Part shown: piece after piece, positions 1-11,312 of the stretch
How positions within the stretch are numbered: the first letter of the stretch is position 1
Layout: every line of letters begins with the position of its first letter
Source: Paratinospora sagittata
Lineage: Eukaryota > Streptophyta > Magnoliopsida > Ranunculales > Menispermaceae
Direction of reading: 5' to 3'
Assembly (NCBI GenBank): GCA_035771175.1
Contig: CM069605.1
Span: 21,902,288-21,966,287, forward strand
Length of the DNA stretch: 64,000 nucleotides
Notes under the pieces: generated by a model
Told to the model about the DNA's origin: nothing
The model's input: only the letters and a program-made list of their open reading frames with translations
The model's database searches: none
Position numbers and translations under genes: made by a program

Positions 1-1303
1 CTAAATTGGAGTTGGCAGATTTTTGCGTTACCTTTCCGTCAATATAGATAAACAGATATAGTGCACAATAGGTAACAATGAAAATAAAAAAATATAGGAA
101 TGATCAATGGACACAGAGATTTAGAGTGGTACAATTCTCCTTGAACCTATGTCCACTACCTAATCACTACGATTAAGATTTTGCAATACACTATTGGCTA
201 GTCAACTTACGGGCGTGACTAGAAGTCGTATACAAAAGCCAGCAGAAAGGCTTGGCTCAAAGCCATACACTAACCAACATAAGGGCATGGTTATAAAGCC
301 ACACACGCTTACCTACACATGGGCTTGGTTAGAAAGCAATATTTTAGCCAACACAAGGGCTTGCCTAAAAAGTCATACTATAACCAACTTACGGGTGTGG
401 TTACGAGCTATACAATAGTATGGTATATTCCCTATTGACAAACACGTCAACGATACATCAAGATTACGAATGACGATGAGAAGTGTTCTACAACACTCTC
501 AACAATATTAAGCTTACAATATTGAATGAATTAACACTACTATTCAAACCACAATGATTTAAATGATGCAATGTGTTGAAATAATTTTTCTCAAATATGC
601 AATCCATTCAAATGTATATGATATGAACTCAAGAATCAAATGTGCACACTTATCTAGATATTGATTCTAACAATGATATGTTTAAAGCACAAGAATCATT
701 ATATAATGATGATTAAAACTTGACGATTCCAAAAGTGCAAATGATTAAGATCAAGAATAAAATAAACCAAGTGTTGATTTATGAAATCGATTCAGTATAA
801 TATAACCTTAACACATGAATCGATACCACAAGATATTTATGAAACTACTAAACAAGATACTGTGATATGACTATCAAAAAGGGTTTCACGAACACTATTA
901 AAAATGAAATCAATTTTCATGATATATGAAATTTTGGTCATTAAGCGTTGGTGGAGTAAATAGTTTTTCACCTAAGTCACATTCTATGTTGTAGTGGTAC
1001 TGTTCTCCTTGAACCTATGTCCTCTACCTAATCAATGCGATCAAGATTTTGCAATACATTATTGGCTAGTCAACTTACGGCCGTGACTAGAAGTCGTATA
1101 CAAAAGCCAGCACAAAGGCTTGGCTCAAAGCCTTACACTAACCAACATAAGCGCTTGGTTAGAAAGCCACACACGCTTACCTACACAAGGGCTAGCCTAG
1201 AAAGTCACACTATAACCAACTTACGGGTGTGGTTACGAGCTATACAATAGTATGGTATATTCCCTATTGACAAACACGTCGACGATACATCCAAATTACA
1301 AAC
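1..1303 (-). repeat. Tandem satellite array, left block (two incomplete monomers)
   Basis: The window opens inside the array, at the point of the monomer that corresponds to the 3' part of a copia-like LTR. Two monomers are present. The first is cut by an internal deletion near 987, where the text jumps from the leader region straight to the R-region motif, so the LTR end and primer site are lost. The second is broken at about 1303 by a truncated family B retrotransposon. Strand is given as minus because the retroelement signals inside the monomer read on that strand. No gene is present. Confidence 0.9.
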
Positions 1304-1495
1304 GCCCGCCTCCTGGGGTATTGTTTGAGGTAACTGTCGAGCAATAGCCTCAACCTGCTGCACTAACGCCTGTATCTATGAAGTCTGGGCTGCCATCAAG
1401 TGGCCCTATGCTTGAATGATCTCCTCCATTCTCCCCATCCGGTCATCATCGGATGGCCCTGTGTGTGGCTGTCCCAATCTCCCGCTCCTCCTCAT
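1304..1495 (-). pseudogene. gag 5' fragment (family B copy 1)
   Basis: The minus-strand ATG at 1495 opens a frame beginning MRRSGRLGQPHTGPSDDDRM, which matches the gag start of the larger family B element at 25708. In-frame stops follow within about 35 codons (one shortly after MEEIIQA, another after MAAQTS) and the fragment ends at 1304. It covers only the N-terminal, poorly conserved and probably structural part of the nucleocapsid precursor. It cannot be functional. Confidence 0.75.
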
Positions 1496-1695
1496 GACAC
1501 TGAGGAGCAACCATCACACATTTAAAACATTAACAAAGCCTCATAACTACCCATATCATATAATACACGCAGAAAATATGATAGTAAGGCTTTTAAGTTA
1601 GTTCCTTTAAGCTTTTTAATCACCTAAATCTCTCACCCAATTCCTAGGTCAAAGTCATCTAAGTCCAATACATAAACCAAACCAAGTAAAACCTG

Positions 1696-1707
1696 GTTCT
1701 GATACCA
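1696..1707 (-). other. Primer binding site, tRNA-iMet type (family B copy 1)
   Basis: The minus strand reads TGGTATCAGAAC, one change from the canonical TGGTATCAGAGC complementary to the 3' end of initiator tRNA-Met. It lies two bases inside the LTR boundary at 1710, where reverse transcription would be primed. Confidence 0.8.
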
Positions 1708-3912
1708 ACTGTGGCGACCCCGCACCCTGGACCACCAACCCCGCAGGGAATGGCGTGCGGAATGTCGGGGCTGGACGCCCGGCGTAGGCATCTCCGACCA
1801 CTCCTGAACTCCCGTGAGGTGGTTGAGACCCTACGAGCCTTATCTCAAACAACGACATAATATCAAAAGGTACTAAACAAAACTACCCACCGTATTAATC
1901 ATCAAAGACAAGAGATAATCCATAAAATGAACCATACATAAAATCATAATCCCTACAGTCCATTAAAATTGACATACTCATAAAGTCCAAAATTGTGGGT
2001 ACAAATAAAAATCGTCATATGCCCACATGGTCTATCTAACAAGTCTCAACTCACCCATACTACAATGTGGTAAGTGTTATAATTACATAATCCAAAATAT
2101 AATACTTCATAATTTAAAACACAGTTCAATCAAAATGCCTCTCAACTCACATCGAGGCCTTGGATTCCCTCGCAGGCAAGGCCCTCAAGATATGACTACT
2201 CCTTTGCCCTTATTCGGGACAGAAGGACCTGAAAGAGGAAAATAAGGGTGAGCCAACGGTGCCCAGTGAATAGAATTGCTATCAATACTCATGAATAAAT
2301 ATCATGTATGCATGTCAATGTGTAGCATGATTAAAAGCTCATAACATATAGATATCAAGCATTTATAATAAGTTCGATGCAAGTAAAAGCTTATCAATTT
2401 GGATCCACATTCCACATGCATTGGGTTACTAGTGCACGTCTATTTCACCGTACCGTTGACCCCAATCATTTCCTTTCCTAAAACCCTCCTATGACAAGGT
2501 TAAGTCCCCCTATTAGCCAGATAGATGGGCCCAACCAAAGTCATAAGGTTTTCTCAAATCACTGCATCATTCAAAACATTAGAACACATTCATGCTTTCA
2601 ACATACAATATATATAAGTGATATGATGACATAAAAGATATAATCATAAATGAAGTCTACTCACAACCAAGCCTCGCGACAGTATTTAACCACACATGAC
2701 CACCAAACCGAATCAACCCAATCAAGATCCTGAAACATTCATCAATATCCTACCATACATCAATTTCTACGCTCAATCACATAGACATTACACATCAACC
2801 CTAAATCAGCCCACATATAGGCAATAGGCCTAAATCCCATCTAATCTCATCATTCAACTCAAATCACATGACTTAGGCCTCTAATGCATAGTTCTCATAC
2901 ATAAAACATTCTATTAATCAAAAATACTGATTTTCAATTCCTTAGGCATAAACATGCCCAAATTGGGTCACTTCATCACAAGTAGGCCTAACCCATGATA
3001 TGGTCACAACCACCAAATTAGTAGTATAATCAACCCTAATCATGCTTAATTAAAGATAAGTTGCATCAATTCAATGATTCTAGGCCAAAAGCATCAAAAG
3101 CCCTAAAATATGAAATTTTCCATACTTAGGCCATATTGTCGATTTACACTAGGTCACCATGTTCAGCCATGTATATCACTGATTTTGCATCATGGGTTCA
3201 TCAACAATGGCAACTAGGTCAACATAGTTGACATGCAAGCTATTTGGAAAGGTCTAAGTTCATATTCTAAATTTAGGTCTAATACAAGCAACCCTACCAA
3301 TTCTTCATTTAATATTCTGTTCAGATGTATCAATCTACCAACAAAAATATGTAATCACAAAATCAACCGTACAGATTGAATTATGTGAAGAAACAAACCT
3401 TCTATCCAAATATCAGCCCAATCCAACGGTGGATCGATAAGATCAGGATCTTTGATGAACAAGTCTCTAATCAGACAATTTCTCCTTTCCTGCTGCAAAT
3501 ACTCAAACTCAGATGACTATATCACACAACATACTTAACTGATAAACAACTCCACCGTTCAGAATGCAGAAATATCAGTTGTAAACTACATACCCAAATT
3601 TGATATCCATCCAACAGTAGATTGAGGAGATCTATAAGTTTGAGTGAAACGGAGCGAGAAATCCAGACTTTCCAACCAGCTTGGTTTGAGTGGTTAGATC
3701 TCTTAGAAAAAACCTCAAATCAAGATCTCCACCGTTCAGAATGCAGAAACATAAGCTAAGAACTTGCTGACAAAACTTGAGCTTAATCTGACCATATATC
3801 CCGATGATCCAGCTCTTTGATGAAAACGTCGCAGAGATTTTCTTCCTGCAACTCCCTCTTTCTTTCTCTTCTTCTTTCCTTTCTCTTCTTTTCTTTTATT
3901 TTTTTCCTTTCT

Positions 3913-3985
3913 CTCCACTCACCTCACTTTCTAGCACATTCTTGGATTTCCTCCACTCACCTCACTTTCTAGCACATTCTTGGAT
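3913..3985. repeat. 38-bp direct duplication in family B LTR
   Basis: The block CTCCACTCACCTCACTTTCT and its continuation to CTTGGAT occurs at 3913 and again at 3951, almost identical. The LTR copy at 25942-29016 has only one version at the corresponding place, so this duplication is private to this copy. Confidence 0.85.
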
Positions 3986-4131
3986 CAGAGAAGTGGGCAT
4001 GGGACACTTGTCCACTTTCATGCACCAACCTTCACATGTGTTGGTCTCATGCACCAACTTGACATGTGTTGGAAAAAAGAAATGGGGCATGAGACACTTG
4101 TCCATTCTCATGCACCAACTTGACATGTGTT
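3982..4131. repeat. U3 minisatellite, 2 copies of a ~61-bp unit
   Basis: The unit starts GGAGAAGAGAAATGGGGCAT in other copies and ends CAACTTGACATGTGTT. Two 61-bp units are separated by a 28-bp short unit beginning GGTCTCATGC. The LTR copies at 20334-20657 and 28235-28656 hold about 4 and 6 full units. Confidence 0.85.
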
Positions 4132-4720
4132 GGTCTCATACTACCCATACCAACCACATGTACTTTAACCAATCTCATGCTTCCATGTATTTTAAATGTC
4201 CAATCCATTTAATACACCAAATTTTCATTCTCATTTATCCTTTTATTCAGTCAATCCTAACCCATATCAATTCATGGTTTAATGGACCTATGCATAAATA
4301 ATAACATATGCATTATACTTTAATTTAACATGACCCATATACAATTTATAATACACATATTTATATACATTATCATGCATCAACTATACAAACATTAAAC
4401 AACCATCAAACAAACACCAACCATATCAAGGTAACACATAGAATTTGGGCAAAGTGCAATTGGGTTATGGGCTAGATGAAATAATTTTCGGGGCGTCACA
4501 ATGATGATGAGAAGTGTTCTACAACACTCTCAACAATTTTCAAGATATATGAAATTTTGGTCATTAAGCATCGGTGGAGTAAATACGTTATCACCAAAGT
4601 CACATTCTATGGTGTTGACCATTTTGATCTTTGGCTCAAGGATATTAAGCCTTAAATCATGAGCATCCGCTCTGATACCACTTGCTAGCCCAGTATTATA
4701 GTACAAGAGGGGAGGGGGGG

Positions 4721-5819
4721 TAAATTGGACTTGGCAGATTTTTTGCGTTACTTTTCGGTACATATAGTTAAACAAATATAATGCACAATAGGTAACAATC
4801 AAAATAAAAAAAAATGTTGGAAAGATAAATGGACCCAGAGATTTAGAGTGGTAGAGTTCTCCTTGAACCAATGTCCATTACCTAATCACTGCAATCAATA
4901 TTTTACAATACACTATTTCCTAGTCAACTTACGGGCGTGACTAGAAGTCATATACAAAAGCCAACACAAAGGCTTGGCTCAAAGCCTTACACTAACCAAC
5001 ATAAGGGCTTGGTTAAAAAGCCACACACGCTTACCTACACAAGGGCTTGGTTAGAAAGCAATATTTTAGCCTACACAAGGGCTTGCCTAGAAAGTCACAC
5101 TATAACCAACTTACGGGTGTGGTTACGAGCTATACAATAGTATCGTATATTCCCTATTGACAAACACATCAACGATACATCAAGATTACGAATGACGATG
5201 AGAAGTGTTCTACAACACTCTCAACAATATTAAGCTTACAATATTGAATTAATTAACACTACTATTTCAACCACAATGTTTTAAATGATGCAATGTGTTG
5301 AAATAATTTTTCTCAAATATGCAATCCATTCAAATATATATGATTTGAACTCAAGAATCGAATGTGCACACGTATTTAGATATTGATTCTAACAATGATA
5401 TATCTAAAGCACAAGAATCAATATATAATGATGATTAAAACTTGACTATTCTAAAAGTGTAAATAATTAAGATCAAGAATCAAACAAACCCAGCGTTGAT
5501 TTATGAAATCGATTCATATAGTATAACTTTAACACATGAATCGATACCACAAGATATTTATGAAACCACTAAACAAGATACTATGATATGACGATCAATA
5601 GGGTTTCACAAACACCATTCAAAACGAAATCAATTTTCAGGATATATGAAATTTTGGTCATTAAGCATAAGTGGAGTAAATAGGTTATCACCTAAGTCAC
5701 ATTCTATGGTGTTGACCATTTTGATCTTTGGCTCAAGGATGTTAAGCTTTAAATCATGTGCATCCGCTCTAATACCACTTGCTAGCCGATTATTATAGTC
5801 CAAGAGGGGGGAGGGGGGG
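4721..5819 (-). repeat. Satellite monomer (1099 bp), type c
   Basis: The coordinate origin used for all monomers is the TAAATTGGAC landmark just after the G-run. The primer-site motif at 5766-5777 has one change (G to A). The end carries an expanded and interrupted G-run (GGGGGGAGGGGGGG). Confidence 0.9.
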
Positions 5820-6895
5820 TAAATTGGACTTGGCAAATTTTTGCGTTACCTTCAGTTAATATAGGTAAACAGATATAGTGCACAATAGGTAACGATGAAA
5901 ATAAAAAAAATATAGGAAAGATCAATGGACACAGAGATTTAGAAGTGTACAGTTCTCCTTGAACCTATGTCAACTACCTAATCACTGCGATCAAGATTTT
6001 GCAATACACTATTTGCTAGTCAACTTACGGGCGTGACTAGAAGTCATATTCAAAAACCAGCACAAAGGCTTGGCTCAAAGAATTACAGTAACCAAGATAA
6101 CGGCTTGGTTAGAAAGCCACACACGCTTAACTACACAAGGGCTTGGTTAGAAAGTCATATTCTAGCCTACACAAGGGCTTGCCTAGAAAGTCACACTATA
6201 ACCAACTTACGGATGTGGTTACGAGCTATACAATAGTATGGTATATTCCCTATTGACAAAAACGTCAACGATACATCAAGACTACGGATGACGATGAGAA
6301 GTGTTCTACAACACTCTCAACAATATTAAGCTTAGAGTATTGAATGAATTAACACTACTATTCCAACAACAATGATTTAAATGATGCAATGTGTTGAAAT
6401 ATGTTTTCTCAAATATGCAATCCATTCAAATATATATGATATGAACTCAAGAATCGAATGTGCACACGTATCTAAGTATTGATTCTAACAATGATATGTT
6501 TAAAGCACAAGAATCAATATATACTGATGATTAAAACTTGACAATTCTAAAAGTGTAAATGATTAAGATCAAGAATCAAACAAACCAAGTGTTGATTTAT
6601 GAAATCGATTCAGTATAATATAACTTTAACACAAGATATTTATGAAACCACTAAACAAGATACTGTGATACGACGATCAAAAAGGGTTTTACAAACACTA
6701 TTCAAAACGAAATCAATTTTCAGGATATATGAAATTTTGGTCATTAAGCATAAGTGGAGTAAATAGGTTATCACCTAAGTCACATTCTATGGTGTTGACC
6801 ATTTTGATCTTTGGCTCAAGGATGTGAAGCCTAAAATCCTGAGCATCCGCTCTGATACCACTTGCTAGCCCAGTATTATAGTCCAAGAGGGGGGG
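5820..6895 (-). repeat. Satellite monomer (1076 bp), type c
   Basis: Primer-site motif perfect at 6849-6860. The segment CATGAATCGATACC in the distal part is deleted here and in the next monomer (text runs TTTAACACAAGATATTT), so these two neighbours share a recent ancestor. Confidence 0.9.
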
Positions 6896-7972
6896 TAAAT
6901 TGGACTTGGCAGATTTTGGGGTTACCTTCCGGTTAATATAGTTAAACAGATATAGTGCACAATAGGTAACAATCAAAATAAAAAAAATGTTGGAAAGATA
7001 AATGGACACAAAGATATAGAGTGGTACAGTTCTTCTTGAACCTATGTCCACTACCTAATCACTGTGATCAAGATTTTGCATTACACTATTGGCTAGTAAA
7101 CTTACGGGCAAGACTAGAAGTCGTATACAAAAGCCAGCACAAAGGCTTGGCTCAAAGCCTTGCAGTAACCAATATAAGGGCTTGGTTAGAAAGCCCCACA
7201 GGCTTACCTACACATGGGCTTGGTTAGAAAGCCATATTCTAGCCTACACAAGGGCTTGCCTTGAAAGTCACATTATAACCAACTTACGGGTGTGGTTACA
7301 AGCTATACAATAGTATGGTATATTCCCGATTGACAAACACGTAAACGATACATCAAGATTACGAATGACGATGAGAAGTGTTCTACAACACTCATAACAA
7401 TATTAAGCTTACAATATTGAATGAATTAACACTACTATTCCAACCACAATGAATTAAATGATGCAACGTGTTGAAATATTTTTTCTCAAATATGCAGTCC
7501 ATTCAAATATATATGATATGAACTCAAGAATCGATTGTGAACACGTATGTAGATATTGATTCGAACAATGATATGTTTAAAGCACAAGAATCAATATATA
7601 ACGATGATTAAAACTTGACGATTTTAAAAGTGTAAAAGATTAAGATCAAGAAATAAACAAACCAAGTGTTGATTTATGAAATCGATTCAGTATAATATAA
7701 CTTTAACACAAGATATTTATGAAACCACTAAACATGATATTGTGATATGACGATCAAAAAGGGTTTTACAAACACTATTAAAAACGAAATCAATTTTCAG
7801 GATATATGAAATTTTGGTCATTAAGCATAAGTGGAGTAAATAGGTTATCACCTATGCCACATCCTATTGTGTTGACCATTTTGATCTTTGGCTCAAGGAT
7901 GTTAAGCCTTAAATCATGAGCATCCGCTCTGATACCACTTGCTAGCCCAGTATTATAGTCCAAGAGGGGGGG
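6896..7972 (-). repeat. Satellite monomer (1077 bp), type c
   Basis: Primer-site motif perfect at 7926-7937. Shares the small distal deletion with the preceding monomer, which points to local unequal exchange or duplication. Confidence 0.9.
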
Positions 7973-8375
7973 TAAATTGGACTTGGCAAATTTTTGTGTT
8001 ACCTTTCGGTTAATATAGTTAAACAGATATTGTGCACAATAGGTAACAATTAAAATAAAAAAAATGTGGGAAAGATAAATGGACACTGAAATTGAGAGTG
8101 GTACAGTTCTCCTTGAACCTATGTCCACTACATAATCACTGCGATCAAGATTTTACAATACACTATTGTTTATTCAACTTACGGGCGTGACTAGAAGTCG
8201 TATACAAAAGCCAGCACAAAGGCTTGGCTCAAAGCCTTACACTAACGAACATAAGGGCCTGGTTAGAAAGCCACACACGCTTACTTACACAAGGGCTTGG
8301 TTAGAAAGCCATATTTTAGCCTACACAAGGGCTTGCCTAGAAAGTCACATTATAACCAACTTACGGGTGTGGTTA
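7973..8375 (-). repeat. Partial satellite monomer, interrupted by element A
   Basis: The monomer is intact from its start through the 36-bp subrepeats and stops at GGTGTGGTTA, where the 5' LTR of element A begins (TGTAGCAGG). Other monomers continue CGAGCTATAC. The missing remainder is not found after element A or B, so sequence was lost on the far side. Confidence 0.9.
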
Positions 8376-11112
8376 TGTAGCAGGCGTGCCTTTAGGTGAC
8401 GTCATTTTGACCCATAGTGTACCCGTATAGTACACGGATACGTATTCATATACGTATGTGTATATGTATTTTGATGCTCGAAGCACGTAAGTTTGAGTGT
8501 CTTTGCATGATTTTTTGTCATAAAGAGTGCACATGAAGTTTCAGAACAATCGGAGACCCGTTCGACGTCAAAACATGTTGAAAACGGTGTTTTGGATCCA
8601 GTGGAGCTCGCTCCATGGAGCAAGAAATTTCTGTCACAAATTACATCAATGGTTTGATCTCCTAGATCCCTGGTCCGATTGAGCGGAAATTTTGTCAGCT
8701 CATTATAATACGATAGATCTTTATTATGAAAGTGAAGATCTTGATCGGAGTTACCTACTATGAGTTATAAGATGGCAAACATTGTTTCACAGATTTTCAG
8801 ATTTCTTACACAGTTTTGATCCAACAGTTAGATCTCGAAATCCCACCATTGGATTGAGTTGAAAGTTTACCAGAATGTTGGTAACTGACTCATGCAACTT
8901 TGGAACATTTAAGATGTTAAATTGGTTGGTATTGTTTAAGAAATTGACTATCTAAGTGTAAGTATCGTAACAGGAAAACTGATTTTTTGATTGTTTTTGG
9001 CAACATTTAGTTGTGGACCCAAGCTTGTCTATTCAAGCAACCAAAACATAATTTTTGGCTCATTTGCTCATTTCTCAGTCAGAAATGAGGGTTTCATTTT
9101 GATGATGAACCTTGGATGGGTGGAAGGCCAAAGTTGGAGTTGAGTCTTACATGTCACATATGTGTGATTACAGAGTGTTAGGAGTACACTAATGGTGAAA
9201 CCCCCAATTTCTAGCAAGAAATTGGAAGGGTTAGTTCAAATGACCTATACTTATTTTTGACCTTAGACTTTTTCAAAATCTTTGCATGTCAACTATGTTG
9301 ACCTAGTGGCCATTGTGGATGATTCCATGTTGCAAGATCAGTAAAATTCATGGCTGAACATGGTGGCCTAGTGTAAAATTGGCAATATGGCCTACGTATG
9401 AAAATCTCCAGATTTGGGGCTTTTGATGCTCTTGATATAAAATCTGGAAAATTATGCAATGTAGGTCTAATTGGACATGATTAGGGTTGTTTGATGATTG
9501 AATTCAGTTGGTTCTCATAATGAACACCCTAAGGTTGACTAATTTTGATCTAGGCTAAGTATTTGGCATTTTTCATGTACTTTGGCAATTTCGCAAGTAA
9601 TTTGGGGATTTTGCCCAAATTAAGACTTTTCACCCAAAGTAAGTCAATTTGTGAAATTGACTTGGGGATTTTTTAATTGGACCCAAATTGAGTAGAATCA
9701 TGGCTTTAAAATGTTAGAACCTATGTTAAATTGATATGACTTAGCTCATTTTGACCTTATGTTTATATTGGCCTAATTGGGGGTTTTGACCAAGACTTAA
9801 TCAATTGATGAAATTGACTTGATGTATAGTCTAATTGACCCTAATTATAATTGAATTTCATGTATATTAGTGGTTGGATCATGGGATCTCCCTATTACAT
9901 TCAATTTTGGTCAATCTTAGTTTAATTGAGTGTAAATGATCAAGTTAGGCAATATGGAAATTGGCTAAAGGGGGTAATCAATTTAGAATGTAATTGACTT
10001 TAGATTGGGTTTGAACATGGGGTTTTGAGACACTTTATGACTGATTTTCAGTTGTGTGAACCATGTTATTTCCAAGTCTTGTGATTGATCTTGAAACCGT
10101 TTAGTCAGTTGGAGAGTTTTGGCGATTGGATTGGCTAGACTTAGCCAATCAAGAGTGAGTGTTCTTTTACTTTTGGATTATTTATATGTGGCATTGTAGT
10201 ATAGAAATGTTTTAAATGTTTATGTATGATGGTATGCATGTTTTAATATTCCATGAAATACATTTGAGCACAATTCATTGGGATGACAATTTGGGTTGAG
10301 GCTCCTAGTTGGAATTTCCTCTTTTTTGGAATTCTCGAAAGTCTAGCGGCAATCCCAGTTGCGTACCTGGCAGAGGGTTTTATGCTTGTGTATGGGTAGG
10401 TTAGTTTAGGCTAATCTTACGTGCTGCACAACCCCAAAAATCCTATTAGGATACGAGTATTGTGTGAGTGTTCAGGTACTGTGTGTAGCGCACCAGCCTT
10501 GAACCCCCGTACTCAGGAGGTGTTAGGATTGCATGAGCATGACTACAAATGTTATGTATTGTCTTATGTATGACTTGATCCATTATGTTAGCATGTATGT
10601 AATCTATTTCGTCATCATGATATTTCAACTATTTTATGATCTTACCATGTTTTATAAATGCACGTATATGCCACTTGTAAATAACATTCACTGAGCTGGC
10701 AGTACCTCACACCTCACCATCTTCTTTAAGGATCTGATAGAAAAGGAAAAGGGAAGGCTTGACTGCGGAGTGTCCCTTGTTTTTGTTTCATGTAGGTGTT
10801 GTACATTTAGTTTTGTATTTTGATAATTATGTACATGATAACACCTAGTAATTGTATATTTAACACATAGTTGGGATGTGTTGGGTTTTGTATCATTTTG
10901 AAGACTCTGGAGTTTTATATTTGTAAAAATTTGGAGAAGTAATATTTTATTTCATTATGATCATGTTAGTTGGATGTTAAGGATGTACTTTTATTTCTTT
11001 TTGGGGATTCGTATATGTATTCGAGAGCTAACGGGACGTCGGGTGTACTGACGGAGGGTATACTTGAAGGTTCCCGTGCCGGTCATGACATAAAGTAGAG
11101 TGGGTCGTGACA
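8376..11112 (+). repeat. Element A 5' LTR (2737 bp)
   Basis: Starts TGTAGCAGGCGTGCC and ends GGGTCGTGACA. Compared with the 3' LTR it lacks about 145 bp just after CAGAAA (around 9084), a purine-rich probable 5' leader, and its TATA-like motif reads TATTCAAG (9030-9037) instead of TATTTAAG. It has about 40 bp near 11058-11096 (from GGTATACTTG to CATAAAGTAG) that the 3' LTR lacks. Elsewhere the two LTRs are very similar, for example near-identical over 10440-10700 against 18128-18385. No gene inside. Confidence 0.92.
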
Positions 11113-11116
11113 AATA

Positions 11117-11127
11117 TTGTATCAGAG
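11117..11127 (+). other. Primer binding site of element A (degenerate)
   Basis: Reads TTGTATCAGAG, one change from the iMet-type TGGTATCAGAG. It lies five bases after the end of the 5' LTR. The duplicated leader after the 3' LTR keeps the unchanged TGGTATCAGAG at 18765-18775, so the change arose after the duplication or in one template. Confidence 0.75.
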
Positions 11128-11312
11128 AGAGTGTTTTAAGTTTAAAACCCTTAAAAAGAATAAAAGACTTATATGACGTTATGATTGCGTTAATGAGTAT
11201 GATTATTGGTAGTTATCTTAGGGGTAACTTTTTCCTGGATTGTGATCCTGATTGAGTTTTCCCTTATTGTGAATTTCAAATATTTACAAGAGAGGAAATA
11301 GCAGGATCAACC

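Larger units (their letters stand above)
1304..4500 (-). mobile_element. Truncated Ty3/gypsy chromovirus, family B, copy 1 (gag start + leader + 5' LTR)
   Basis: On the minus strand this reads as a complete 5' LTR (4500 to 1710), an iMet-type primer binding site, a leader of about 200 bp and the first part of gag, ending abruptly at about 1304 inside gag. The rest of gag, pol and the 3' LTR are missing. The same order and sequence recur in the larger family B copy at 21029-29016, which fixes the identity. Satellite lies on both sides: the left flank stops in the monomer at ATTACAAA and the right flank resumes at ATGATGATGAG, nearly the next base. The insertion therefore looks like a 5'-portion-only insertion with no clear target duplication. 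Confidence 0.85.
1710..4500 (-). repeat. Family B LTR, copy 1 (complete, 2791 bp)
   Basis: On the minus strand the LTR begins TGTGACGCCCC at 4500 and ends GGGGTCGCCACA at 1710, with TG...CA termini. It is homologous end to end with the LTR at 25942-29016 and in part with those at 18836-21028 and 61145-62985. It contains a U3-side minisatellite (3982-4131), a 38-bp direct duplication (3913-3985) and a pyrimidine-rich tract (about 3850-3920) that is purine-rich on the element's sense strand, as in plant retrotransposon leaders. No coding frame in it looks real; the lysine-rich frame opposite the pyrimidine tract is compositional. Confidence 0.88.
4501..8375 (-). repeat. Tandem satellite array, second block
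   Basis: This block has a partial monomer, three complete monomers and a fourth cut by element A. The first stretch (4501-4720) carries a deletion of about 600 bp: near 4543 the text jumps from the inverted-repeat region (CTCTCAACAA) to the leader region (TTTTCAAGATATATG). All monomers are in the same orientation. No gene is present. Confidence 0.92.

Noticed and set aside
194..418. Recurrent 65-77-codon plus-strand frame (…KPAQRLGSKPYTNQHKGL…) in most monomers as a conserved gene family
   Set aside because: The frames begin with TTG, not ATG. They recur because the monomers are homologous, and stay open because the 36-bp subrepeats keep phase. Type-a monomers stop earlier and several monomers break the frame.
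3736..3918. Lysine-rich minus-strand frame as a small protein
   Set aside because: It is the complement of a pyrimidine-rich LTR tract and has no counterpart frame in the other LTR copies; the composition explains it.
1710..4500. Solo LTR at the left of the window
   Set aside because: A leader and gag start are still attached on its 3' side (sense strand) and no target duplication is visible, so it is a truncated element and not a product of LTR-LTR recombination.
6713..7051. Minus-strand 112-codon frame (…FFILIVTYCALYLFNYINRK…) as a membrane protein
   Set aside because: It starts with GTG, spans the LTR-like R-U5, the primer site and the leader, and its hydrophobic part is just the translation of a T-rich U5. 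Only the ATG part after the primer site is kept as a weak feature.
8402..8623. 73-codon minus-strand frame in the element A LTR
   Set aside because: No recognised domain. The 3' LTR counterpart does not keep the same frame over its full length, so it is treated as a chance frame.
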